10,508 bases of DNA from an uncultured Christensenella sp. (lineage in GTDB: Bacteria > Bacillota > Clostridia > Christensenellales > UBA3700), in the NCBI GenBank assembly GCA_910584035.1, contig CAJTZR010000069.1, forward strand, positions 1 through 10,508, written 5' to 3'. Shown piece by piece: positions 1-6,841 of the stretch. The translations under genes were made by a program, and so were the position numbers. The notes beneath the pieces are model-generated. The model searched no databases, was not told the DNA's origin, and saw only the letters and a program-made list of their open reading frames with translations. Within the stretch, counting starts at the first letter, position 1. Each line of letters opens with the position of its first letter.

Positions 1-45
1 AAAAAATCGACTTTTTGCAAAATTACGACTTTACAAAAAACTCAA

Positions 46-80
46 CAAGGCAAAATTTATTATTTTGCCTTGCTGTTTTT
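46..80. terminator. Possible bidirectional intrinsic terminator
   Basis: Bases 46-56 pair perfectly with 62-72 (11 bp, 5-nt loop). On the plus strand the stem is followed after three bases by five T (76-80). On the minus strand it is followed after five bases by six T (plus-strand A run 35-40). The stem is AT-rich outside its CAAGGC/GCCTTG base, and both T runs are slightly displaced, so efficiency is uncertain. It could end a gene entering from the left edge, or act as a second stop behind proS. Confidence 0.6.
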
Positions 81-355
81 GTCAATAAGTTTCCAATCTT
101 TCAAGCCAATAGCTGGCTATATATTCTACACAAAAAATAATGTTTTAGATAACTGGATAACTATAAAAATAAAAAGTAAAAAAGAAACCATATAATAAGG
201 CAGAGTGAAAATTGGTTTGATATAAGCATACTACTAGCAAAAGAAACTTTGCCATTAGAATGTAAGCTATAGATAAAATAATTTTCTTATATATATTGGG
301 CATACAACACTATATGATACTTTCAATTCCACTTGTAATGTGCGAAGCTATTTAT

Positions 356-372
356 GTCATTAATTTAATGAC
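356..372. repeat. 17-bp perfect palindrome
   Basis: GTCATTAA and TTAATGAC flank a single central T, giving 8-bp arms. On the plus strand a T-rich stretch (376-387, ending in six T) follows. It could be a weak hairpin terminator, an operator-like site or chance in AT-rich DNA; no adjacent gene shows which. Confidence 0.35.
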
Positions 373-500
373 CTCATTTTGCTTTTTTAATTGTAGATGT
401 CAAGCTGCAGTTTCATTTTAACAAAAGGCGTAATATTTTTCATAACTTATATGTTTAACTTTTCTTGAACACACGTGCCTAGCACATAGTTTTATTGCAC

Positions 501-537
501 AAAAAAAGGAATGACTTTGGCATACCTAAATCATTCC
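501..537 (-). terminator. Intrinsic terminator of proS
   Basis: On the minus strand GGAATGA (537-531) pairs with TCATTCC (514-508). The inner stem adds a T-G wobble, two T-A pairs and two G-C pairs around the loop TATG (524-521). Seven T follow immediately (507-501). The wobble at 530/515 pairs only in minus-strand RNA, so the hairpin is oriented to end transcription coming from proS, about 170 nt after its stop codon. Confidence 0.8.
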
Positions 538-601
538 CTTTAAATATTTTTATTTTTTATTTAACCTTTTAAGTTTTAATATTAAAATTTTTAGCAACTT
601 A

Positions 602-664
602 ACATTTAAACTATAAACAGCAAATTAAGCTTAAAACTCAAACTACAAATTTAGTTTAAAATGT
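602..664 (-). repeat. Imperfect inverted repeat in the proS 3' UTR
   Basis: The arm at 602-613 (ACATTTAAACTA) is the reverse complement of 652-664 apart from one extra A, so RNA downstream of proS could form a 12-bp stem with one bulge and a loop of about 38 nt. A smaller AAACTA/TAGTTT pair sits inside. All pairs but a few are A-T, and no T run follows directly, so this is not a canonical terminator. Confidence 0.35.
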
Positions 665-709
665 AAATTTACTTTTTCAACTTATTTTATTATAAATTGC
701 TTTATAACA

Positions 710-2164
710 TTAATATGCTCTTGCAAAGTAGATAACTTTTAATTCGCCCTCTTTACATTCCTTGCCACAACAAATACACTTGTTACCAGTTGGAGTTTGG
801 TCGAATGGCATTACTCTAGCAGTTGCTTGGTATAGCTCTTTGATTTTTGCCTCACAATCAGGGCATCCACACCACATAGTTTTTACAAAGCATTTATTAT
901 CTAAAGCTGTTTTCATTTCCTCTAAAGTGTTGCAAGTAACTATATGACTATCCATAAAGGCTTTTGCTTTATTGTACATATTTTCGTGCACCTCATCCAA
1001 AAGTTTAGCAACACTTTCTGCAAGACCTTTTCTTGCAACCTCAATTTTTTCAAAAGTGTCACGGCGAACGATTTGTACTACACCATTCTCAATATCTCTA
1101 GGTCCTTGCTCTATACGTAGTGGAACACCTTTCATTTCCCACTCGTTGAACTTCCAACCTGGAGTGTTGTCAGAAAAATCTTTTTCTACTCGGATACCAG
1201 CTTTTAAAAGCTCATTATATAATTCGTCTGCTTTGTCAAGCACGCCCTCTTTGTGAGAAGCGATAGGTATTACAATTGCTTGGATAGGTGCTACTCTTGG
1301 TGGCAATGCAAGTCCTCTTTGGTCACCGTGAGCCATAATCAATGCACCAATTAATCTAGTTGATACACCCCAACTTGTTTGGTAAGGGAATTTCAGTTCT
1401 CCATCACTATCAAGGTATTTGATTTCAAAACCTTTTGCAAAGTTACAACCTAAATCGTGAGAAGTACCAGCTTGCAAAGATTTTCCGTCTAGCATCATAG
1501 CTTCCATACCATATGTAGCATTTGCACCTGCAAACTTTTCTTTTTCTGTCTTTTTACCAGTTAGTACTGGAGTTGCAAGCACATTTTTCATAAACTCTGC
1601 ATAAACATTCAACATTTTGAAAGTTTCTTCCTCAGCTTCCTCGTGAGTGCGGTGCAAAGTATGTCCCTCTTGCCATAAAAACTCACTTGTTCTTAAAAAT
1701 GGTCTTGTAGTTTTTTCGCAACGGAAAACATTTGCCCATTGGTTAATTAATACTGGCAAATCACGATAGCTTTTAACCCACTTTTTATACATTTCGCAAA
1801 TAATTGTTTCACTTGTAGGTCTAACAACCAACTTTTCTGGCAATTCTTCCTCACCATAATGAGTAACCAATGCTACCTCTGGTGCAAAACCCTCAATATG
1901 CTCCTTTTCTCTTGTCAAAAAGCTATATGGTATAAGCATTGGAAAATAGGCATTTTTATGACCTGTTTCCTTAAATCTTTTATCTAGCTCCTTTTGAATA
2001 TTTTCCCAAATAGCATAACCATATGGGCGAATAACCATACTACCCTTAACTGGACCATAGTCAACAAGTTCTGTTTTTAATACTACGTCAGTATACCATT
2101 GTGGGAAATCTTGATTAATATCCGCTATTTCTTGTACAAATTGTGCGTTATTTTTTTTAGCCAT
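710..2164 (-). CDS. proS: Prolyl-tRNA synthetase, archaeal/eukaryotic (ProS type 3)
   Basis: This cytoplasmic class II aminoacyl-tRNA synthetase attaches proline to tRNA-Pro using ATP. Seen: class II motifs in order, with VVRPTSET (113-120), the motif 2 region from FRCE (147-150) to WQEGHT (164-169) and motif 3 around GVSTRLIGALI (266-276) and HGDQRG (279-284). An anticodon-binding domain follows (about 290-400). The C-terminal zinc-type domain has cysteines 432, 434, 437, 463, 465, 466 and 470, and the protein ends in YFARAY, as in the short archaeal/eukaryotic class. The 484 residues fit that class, and there is no room between motifs 2 and 3 for the large editing insertion of the usual bacterial enzyme. 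The ATG is preceded by GGAG (2172-2175) at 7 nt. It has its own promoter at 2243-2271 and a terminator at 501-537. No T-box is visible in the short leader. Confidence 0.97.
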   Translation of the reverse strand: MAKKNNAQFVQEIADINQDFPQWYTDVVLKTELVDYGPVKGSMVIRPYGYAIWENIQKELDKRFKETGHKNAYFPMLIPYSFLTREKEHIEGFAPEVALVTHYGEEELPEKLVVRPTSETIICEMYKKWVKSYRDLPVLINQWANVFRCEKTTRPFLRTSEFLWQEGHTLHRTHEEAEEETFKMLNVYAEFMKNVLATPVLTGKKTEKEKFAGANATYGMEAMMLDGKSLQAGTSHDLGCNFAKGFEIKYLDSDGELKFPYQTSWGVSTRLIGALIMAHGDQRGLALPPRVAPIQAIVIPIASHKEGVLDKADELYNELLKAGIRVEKDFSDNTPGWKFNEWEMKGVPLRIEQGPRDIENGVVQIVRRDTFEKIEVARKGLAESVAKLLDEVHENMYNKAKAFMDSHIVTCNTLEEMKTALDNKCFVKTMWCGCPDCEAKIKELYQATARVMPFDQTPTGNKCICCGKECKEGELKVIYFARAY

Positions 2165-2242
2165 TTTAAATCTCCGTTTATTTCTTTAAATAAAGAATTT
2201 TATTTCTTAAATTAGATAAATTTATTACATCTTACTTTGATT

Positions 2243-2271
2243 ATTATATACATTTTGCAAAAAAATTGCAA
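2243..2271 (-). promoter_or_regulatory. SigA-type promoter of proS
   Basis: On the minus strand the -35-like TTGCAA (2271-2266) is separated by 17 bases from a perfect TATAAT (2248-2243). The expected start near 2236 gives a leader of about 70 nt, too short for a T-box. A second TTGCAA/TATAAT pair with an 18-base spacer lies further upstream (about 2326-2355). No strong terminator separates the PHP gene from proS, so read-through from upstream is also possible. Confidence 0.6.
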
Positions 2272-2389
2272 GTTATTTTACACTTTATATTGCCTCTTTT
2301 TTATCCTTTTAATTATTTTTTAATCAATTATAATAAAAACATATATAATTTTGCAAATTTGCTGTTGCATTTTTTCAATACAAATATAG

Positions 2390-3205
2390 TTATCTTAACT
2401 CCTCTGGCAAGTTGCAATAAGTCAAACCAATATTATTGATTGTGTTGTTTTTATTAACTCCGTGGAAATCACTGCCACCAGTTTTGAAAAGTCCATATTT
2501 TTTAGCAAGTTTTTCAAATATTGCTGTATGTTTTGGTGAATGGGTAGGATAATAAACTTCCAAGCCATCAAGACCATAAGGCAAAAGTCCCTCAATTAAT
2601 GGTATTAGTTTTTTACTATTATGCAATTGCAAAGGATGAGCAATTACAGCCATACCGCCACTTTCCTTAATAGCTTGTACTGCTTTAAGTGGTGAAATTC
2701 TCTTACTTGGCACAAATGCAAGACGATTTTCCCCAAGATATCTATCAAATGCCTCTTGAATAGAGGAAACATACCCCTCAGTTTTCAATGCCATTGCTAT
2801 ATGACTTCTACCAATATTGACTGACGGCAATTTATTAATATCCAAATTGATATTGTATTTTGCCAATTTTTCAAGTATCTGTTTGGCACGTTCTTGCCTT
2901 TGAGTCAATAACTCTTGCAACAACTCAATTAATACGGGGCAATTATAGTCAATATTGTAACCCAAAACGTGTACCGCAGTAACGCTATAGGCGGAAATTT
3001 CAATGCCAGGGATAACTTTAAGCCCAATTTGTTGACCATAAAGCATTGCATCACTTTGTCCGCTGACAATATCGTGGTCGGTTATTGAAATGCATTCCAT
3101 TCCTTTGAATTTTGCTAAGTCCATAACTTCACCGACAGTCATCGCACCATCGCTATGAATTGTATGTATATGCAAATCGCTTTTAACCATTGGAATCGAC
3201 CTCAT
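2390..3205 (-). CDS. PHP-domain metal-dependent phosphoesterase (TrpH/RNase AM-like)
   Basis: The protein has 271 residues and is a complete PHP (polymerase and histidinol phosphatase) domain. Seen: the metal-ligand motifs DLHIHTIHSDG (10-20), TDHD (42-45), PGIEIS (66-71), SHIA (134-137), AHP (189-191) and GSDFHG (244-249), a full active-site set. Known: this COG0613-type family includes E. coli TrpH/YciV (RNase AM, a 5'-3' exoribonuclease maturing rRNA 5' ends) and a 3',5'-nucleoside bisphosphate phosphatase. Inference: it hydrolyses short RNA or nucleotide phosphates in the cytoplasm; the exact substrate cannot be read from sequence. The first ATG is preferred because AGGAGG (3211-3216) lies 5 nt upstream, inside rmuC; the next ATG (3190) is too far from it. 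The gene overlaps the end of rmuC by 23 nt, so translation is probably coupled. Confidence 0.9.
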   Translation of the reverse strand: MRSIPMVKSDLHIHTIHSDGAMTVGEVMDLAKFKGMECISITDHDIVSGQSDAMLYGQQIGLKVIPGIEISAYSVTAVHVLGYNIDYNCPVLIELLQELLTQRQERAKQILEKLAKYNINLDINKLPSVNIGRSHIAMALKTEGYVSSIQEAFDRYLGENRLAFVPSKRISPLKAVQAIKESGGMAVIAHPLQLHNSKKLIPLIEGLLPYGLDGLEVYYPTHSPKHTAIFEKLAKKYGLFKTGGSDFHGVNKNNTINNIGLTYCNLPEELR

Positions 3206-4628
3206 TGCCCCCTCCTATCAACTGAACTTCCGTAGGGTCATAATCAATTGTTTCTAATTTATTAAGCACCTTTTCAATCTTTTCAGTCCTTTTGCTTGTA
3301 TCCTCTATAGACCTAACCACAGTATCTGCTTGATTTTTAACCTTTTTCAAAGACTCAGCAAATCTATTAAACTCTGTTTTGAATGTTGAAAGTGCTTTCC
3401 AAACCTCTTTGCTACTCTTTTGAATTTGCAAAGTCTTAAAGCCAATTTGCAAACTATTCAATAAAGCTGTGATAGTAGTAGGTCCACTAATTACAATTTT
3501 ATATTTGTTTTGCAACTCGTCAAGCAAAGTGGTATCTCTTACAACCTCTGCAAAAAGTCCCTCTATAGGCAAGTACATAATTGCAAAGTTAGTCGTTTTA
3601 GGCACATCAATATATTTTTCGCTAATTGACTTAGCCTCTGTTTTTATCCTTTTAAATAAATTCTTTCTTGCGTTTTCAACTTGTTCTTTATCAAACCTAT
3701 CACTAGCATCTACCAATAATTGATAATCTTCAAGTGGGAATTTAGCATCAATAGGCAAATAAATTTTTTCATCATCTTTCTTTGCTGGCAATAACACTGC
3801 AAAATCAACCATTTCTCTGCTTTTTTCCTTGATTACCACTTGCTCAGAATATTGGTCAGTAGTCAAAATTTGTTCAAGCAAATTTTTCAAAGATACTTCA
3901 CCCCAAATACCACGTGTTTTAACATTGCTCATTATCTTATTCAAGTTATTAACGCCGTTTGTAAGGTTTGTCATTTCACCCAACCCCTCACTAACTGCTT
4001 GTAATTGTTTACTGATAAGCTCAAATGCAGAGTCAATTCTCTTATTTAATGTAGCCTGCATTTTATTATCCACTACATCACGCATTTCGTCTAGCTTATT
4101 TTGGTTTTCCTTACGCAATGTATTAAGTTGGTTATTAATTTCATTATCTATTTCACCTAGTTTTTTAGCAAGTTCCTTTTCAATGGCAGTAAACTTATCC
4201 GTCAATGTCTGTTGTATTTCTGCAAAATTTCTAGTGTTGCTAACTTTTTGATTATGTAAAGACTCCGTTACCTCTTTTTCAATATTAGTTATACTTCTAG
4301 TTATTCCGTCTTTCAACTCTGTAAACTTATTCTCTTGAGCAGTTCTAAAGCTATTCAATGTATTATTAATCAAATCGTTGTTTGCAGATATAGTTGTTGT
4401 CAAATTTGTACTAAGTGAGGTATTATTTCTACTAATTTCGTCCAGCATTGCAGTTTTTGTGCTTTCAAGATTTTTTCCAATATCACCAACAATGGCTGAC
4501 TTTTGGTCATCAAGCAAAACTTGCGTATCCCCGCCACTTTTTACTTTATTTTTCAAAATTAAAAATACAAATATTGCAACCAAAAGCATAATCGCAGTCG
4601 CAAGCAACACCAAAAGTGCTATATCCAT
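3183..4628 (-). CDS. rmuC: DNA recombination protein RmuC
   Basis: This 481-residue protein belongs to the RmuC family. In E. coli RmuC restricts recombination at inverted repeats and is presumed to act as a nuclease or nuclease-like factor; its biochemistry is poorly known. Seen: one N-terminal membrane segment (about 3-26) followed by lysines, a long heptad-rich coiled coil (about 40-215), and the RmuC core with VKTRGIWGEVSL (236-247), LPIDAKFPLEDY (291-302), MYLPIEGLFAEV (351-362) and SGPTTITALLNSLQ (381-394). This is the family's normal order and length. It is probably anchored with its core in the cytoplasm. The ATG overlaps the stop of cca by one base (TAATG), with AAGGAG (4638-4643) 9 nt upstream. 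It is cotranscribed with cca and the PHP gene. Confidence 0.95.
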   Translation of the reverse strand: MDIALLVLLATAIMLLVAIFVFLILKNKVKSGGDTQVLLDDQKSAIVGDIGKNLESTKTAMLDEISRNNTSLSTNLTTTISANNDLINNTLNSFRTAQENKFTELKDGITRSITNIEKEVTESLHNQKVSNTRNFAEIQQTLTDKFTAIEKELAKKLGEIDNEINNQLNTLRKENQNKLDEMRDVVDNKMQATLNKRIDSAFELISKQLQAVSEGLGEMTNLTNGVNNLNKIMSNVKTRGIWGEVSLKNLLEQILTTDQYSEQVVIKEKSREMVDFAVLLPAKKDDEKIYLPIDAKFPLEDYQLLVDASDRFDKEQVENARKNLFKRIKTEAKSISEKYIDVPKTTNFAIMYLPIEGLFAEVVRDTTLLDELQNKYKIVISGPTTITALLNSLQIGFKTLQIQKSSKEVWKALSTFKTEFNRFAESLKKVKNQADTVVRSIEDTSKRTEKIEKVLNKLETIDYDPTEVQLIGGGNEVDSNG

Positions 4629-5983
4629 TACTTTCTTCTCCTTAATCTATTTAAAATCTCTTCTCTTGTAACAATTTTGCCATTGTGCAAAATCCAAAGT
4701 CTTATGTTATTCAACATTTCACCAATTTCACGGCCTCTAAAACCTAATTCCAAAAGGTCTTTTCCATTTATAGGCAAATCTTTAACTTTCATAGGCATAC
4801 CATCAGCCAACATTTGATTTTTTAGCTGTATCAATTTTTTTACATAACTATCATCATAAGTATCCTTGTTAGTAGCAAGTCCATCCGCTTGTTTTAATGT
4901 GATAAAATCATCAAAATACTCAAAATTATCTGCAATGAAAACTCTGCATTTAGATGCCCTTGTTTTACCATCTAAATCAAACATATGAATGCGTGTTAAC
5001 TTTTCCGCTCTTTCAATCTCTGCATTGGAAAACTTAAGTCTTGTTAAAATCTCTCTAACAAGTTCCGCACCTTTTATCTCGTGCATATACATATTGCCAT
5101 ATTCTTTAAGCATAATGGGTTTTGCAATATCGTGTAATAGTCCAACAATCATTAAACGTGGTGGCAAATTATCCATTGTAGCAAGCGAATGTTCAAACAC
5201 ATCATAAATATGATACTTAGGATTTTGTGCTACGCCTATGGTATCAAGCAATTCTGGAATAATATACTCCATTGCTCCTATATCTACCAAAAGTCTTATG
5301 CCATTACTAGCTTTTAACCCACTTTTGTAGCTGTTATATTTAAAAATACCCTCAAAAATCGATACTAATTCATCTTTTATCCGTTCTTTTGAAATATCTT
5401 TTAGCCCGACTGAATATTCTTTTGCAATACTTAAAGTCTTGTTATCAATACCAAAACCTAATTGCAAACTAAATCTTACAAGTCGCATTATTCGCAACGC
5501 ATCCTCGCTCAAAGTCAAGTTAGCATCTCTAACAGTTCGCAATGTTTTATTTTTAATATCCTCAATTCCACCAACTAAATCTACTATTTTATCCGTGCAA
5601 ATATCATAATATAAAGCATTACAAGTAAAGTCACGTCTGCTTGCGTCAATCTCAATATTATCTGTAAAAATACACTTGCTAGGTTTGTGCCTACCACTAT
5701 TAAGCGGATAGCTATCTTGCCTAAAAGTTGTATACTCAAAACTCTCATTTCCGCATTTTATAACTAATGTCCCCGTTCTTTTGTATTGAGCGGCTATCTT
5801 AAAATCACTTTCTCTAAGCAATTTTTCTACTATTTCAATTTGTAGTTTAGAGGTAATATCAAAGTCACTTATAGGAAAGCCTAACAAACTATTACGAACC
5901 GCACCGCCCACAACATAAAGAGGTGCAAACGGCTCAAATAGTTTGGCTAATTTTTTTAAACTTTCTGGCAATAAATTTCTCAC
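4628..5983 (-). CDS. cca: CCA tRNA nucleotidyltransferase / poly(A) polymerase family with HD domain
   Basis: This class II nucleotidyltransferase of 451 residues probably adds or repairs the 3' CCA of tRNAs; the same family contains poly(A) polymerase and A-adding or CC-adding enzymes. Seen (numbered from the GTG): VVGGAVRN (24-31), the catalytic DFD (40-42), RRDFTCNAL (116-124), EDALRIMRLVRF (160-171), then an HD domain with EHS (264-266) and GLLHDIAKP (281-289). I chose GTG at 5983 because GAGG (5990-5993) lies 6 nt upstream. The longer reading starts with TTG at 5995, directly after an in-frame TAA and without a good binding site. The gene begins a tight trio with rmuC (1-nt overlap) and the PHP gene. 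Since tilS lies just upstream and proS downstream, a tRNA role is favoured, but CCA versus poly(A) activity is not settled by sequence. Confidence 0.92.
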   Translation of the reverse strand: MRNLLPESLKKLAKLFEPFAPLYVVGGAVRNSLLGFPISDFDITSKLQIEIVEKLLRESDFKIAAQYKRTGTLVIKCGNESFEYTTFRQDSYPLNSGRHKPSKCIFTDNIEIDASRRDFTCNALYYDICTDKIVDLVGGIEDIKNKTLRTVRDANLTLSEDALRIMRLVRFSLQLGFGIDNKTLSIAKEYSVGLKDISKERIKDELVSIFEGIFKYNSYKSGLKASNGIRLLVDIGAMEYIIPELLDTIGVAQNPKYHIYDVFEHSLATMDNLPPRLMIVGLLHDIAKPIMLKEYGNMYMHEIKGAELVREILTRLKFSNAEIERAEKLTRIHMFDLDGKTRASKCRVFIADNFEYFDDFITLKQADGLATNKDTYDDSYVKKLIQLKNQMLADGMPMKVKDLPINGKDLLELGFRGREIGEMLNNIRLWILHNGKIVTREEILNRLRRRK

Positions 5984-5989
5984 TACTAA

Positions 5990-5993
5990 CCTC
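5990..5993 (-). promoter_or_regulatory. Ribosome binding site deciding the cca start
   Basis: GAGG on the minus strand stands 6 nt before GTG (5983-5981). It partly overlaps the alternative TTG codon (5995-5993), which has no comparable site of its own. Confidence 0.6.
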
Positions 5994-6186
5994 AATTACA
6001 AACTTACACAAACCTATAATTTTATACATTTCTACTAATGAATATCTTTTATTTAACGACAAACACTTTTTAACACATAGGCACATCATATTATTTAATT
6101 TTCTAAATTTGTTACACAAACTAAAATGTTAATTAGATTACACCAACTTACCAATGCTTTCAGCAGTTAATCAAATACTATAATGC

Positions 6187-6220
6187 TTACAATTATTGTC
6201 ACTAGCAATAATAATTGTAA
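6187..6220 (-). repeat. Hairpin just after the hpt stop codon
   Basis: The arms TTACAATTATT (6187-6197) and AATAATTGTAA (6210-6220) pair over 11 bp around a 12-nt loop. An alternative inner pairing ATTG/CAAT also exists. It starts 13 nt after the hpt stop. Neither strand has a T run right after the stem, so it is not a standard terminator; it may stabilise the hpt mRNA end or be a weak terminator. Confidence 0.45.
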
Positions 6221-6233
6221 ATTATTTTAAAAC

Positions 6234-6776
6234 TTAATTTAAATACACGCTTTTGGCAAGCACGCATATTTCTTTTAAATTACGATACTTTTGTGAATAA
6301 TCTAAGCCATATCCCACAACAAATTCATCTGGAATAACTTTGCCAATATACTCCCCGTTTATATCTACCTCACGTCTATCTGGTTTATCCAACATTGCGG
6401 CTACACGTAAACTTTTTGGTTCTCTTTTTTCAAGCAACTCTTTTAAGCTTTTAATAGTTCTACCGCTATCAATTATATCCTCAACTATAAGCACATTTTT
6501 GCCCTTTATATCCTCTTTCAAATCGTGAATTATATTAACATTATTACTTGTTTTTGTGCTATTACCATAACTAGATATTACCATAAAATCAAGCTTAATA
6601 TCCAAATCAAGTTCTCTGATTAAATCGCTAAAAAATATACAAGCCCCTTTAAGTATACAAACAACTAATAGCTGTTCACCGCTATAAACTTTATTAATTT
6701 TGGTTGCAAGACCTTTTACTATCTCTTTTATTTCGCTCTCGCTTATTAAAACACTTTGTATATCTTTCTTATCCAT
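6234..6776 (-). CDS. hpt: Hypoxanthine phosphoribosyltransferase
   Basis: This 180-residue cytoplasmic purine-salvage enzyme converts hypoxanthine (often guanine too) plus PRPP to IMP or GMP. Seen (numbered from ATG 6776): LKGACIFFSDL (42-52), the flexible-loop SSYGNST (68-74), the PRPP-binding VLIVEDIIDSGRT (95-107) and the base-pocket region DEFVVGYGLDY (150-160), all in normal order. The ATG at 6776 is chosen over an in-frame TTG at 6794 because GAGG (6782-6785) lies 5 nt before the ATG; the result is the usual family length. It lies downstream of tilS, an arrangement common in Firmicutes (tilS-hpt-ftsH), but here ftsH does not follow. It is probably cotranscribed with tilS, with a weak promoter candidate of its own at 6808-6836. 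Confidence 0.96.
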   Translation of the reverse strand: MDKKDIQSVLISESEIKEIVKGLATKINKVYSGEQLLVVCILKGACIFFSDLIRELDLDIKLDFMVISSYGNSTKTSNNVNIIHDLKEDIKGKNVLIVEDIIDSGRTIKSLKELLEKREPKSLRVAAMLDKPDRREVDINGEYIGKVIPDEFVVGYGLDYSQKYRNLKEICVLAKSVYLN

Positions 6777-6781
6777 AAAAT

Positions 6782-6785
6782 CCTC
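6782..6785 (-). promoter_or_regulatory. Ribosome binding site deciding the hpt start
   Basis: GAGG on the minus strand lies 5 nt before ATG 6776. It falls inside the longer TTG-initiated reading, which argues for the shorter 180-residue protein. Confidence 0.65.
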
Positions 6786-6807
6786 TATATGCAAAACTTA
6801 TTACATA

Positions 6808-6836
6808 ATTAAAAGTAACATACTTTACTTAAACAA
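6808..6836 (-). promoter_or_regulatory. Weak promoter candidate for hpt
   Basis: On the minus strand TTGTTT (6836-6831) and TTTAAT (6813-6808) are separated by 17 bases in the tilS-hpt gap. Both boxes deviate from consensus and the DNA is AT-rich, so chance is likely enough to keep this tentative. Confidence 0.25.
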
Positions 6837-6841
6837 CTTTT

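Larger units (their letters stand above)
1..709. other. Gene-free AT-rich intergenic region
   Basis: No coding region of credible length or composition is visible on either strand, and I recognise no tRNA, rRNA or other RNA family. The stretch holds a perfect 11-bp hairpin at 46-72, a short palindrome at 356-372, the proS terminator at 501-537 and an imperfect 12-bp inverted repeat at 602-664; these are listed separately. The part between the two terminator-like hairpins (about 73-500) remains unexplained. Confidence 0.7.

Noticed and set aside
1..709. tRNA, CRISPR or insertion sequence in the left spacer
   Set aside because: No cloverleaf arms, no regularly spaced direct repeats, and no terminal repeats or transposase fragments could be found.
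972..1256. 94-codon plus-strand ORF inside proS
   Set aside because: Antisense to conserved ProRS sequence; no ribosome binding site or domain.
2165..2389. T-box or other riboswitch ahead of proS
   Set aside because: No T-box TGGNACC-like sequence or antiterminator pair is visible on the minus strand, and the predicted leader is only about 70 nt.
2281..2389. Terminator after the PHP gene
   Set aside because: Only a 5-bp TGCAA/TTGCA pairing is present, without an adjoining T run; too weak to call.
3829..4251. 140-codon plus-strand ORF inside rmuC
   Set aside because: Antisense shadow of the RmuC coiled coil; low-complexity Leu/Ser-rich translation with no family features.
5984..5995. TTG at 5995 as the start of cca
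   Set aside because: It follows directly on an in-frame stop and has no good binding site; GTG 5983 has GAGG at 6 nt.
5934..6119. 61-residue minus-strand ORF overlapping the cca start
   Set aside because: It overlaps the conserved N-terminus of cca in another frame, lies mostly in AT-rich spacer and has no recognisable domain or binding site.
6777..6794. TTG at 6794 as the start of hpt
   Set aside because: The GAGG that serves ATG 6776 lies within this extension, and the shorter protein has the usual family length.
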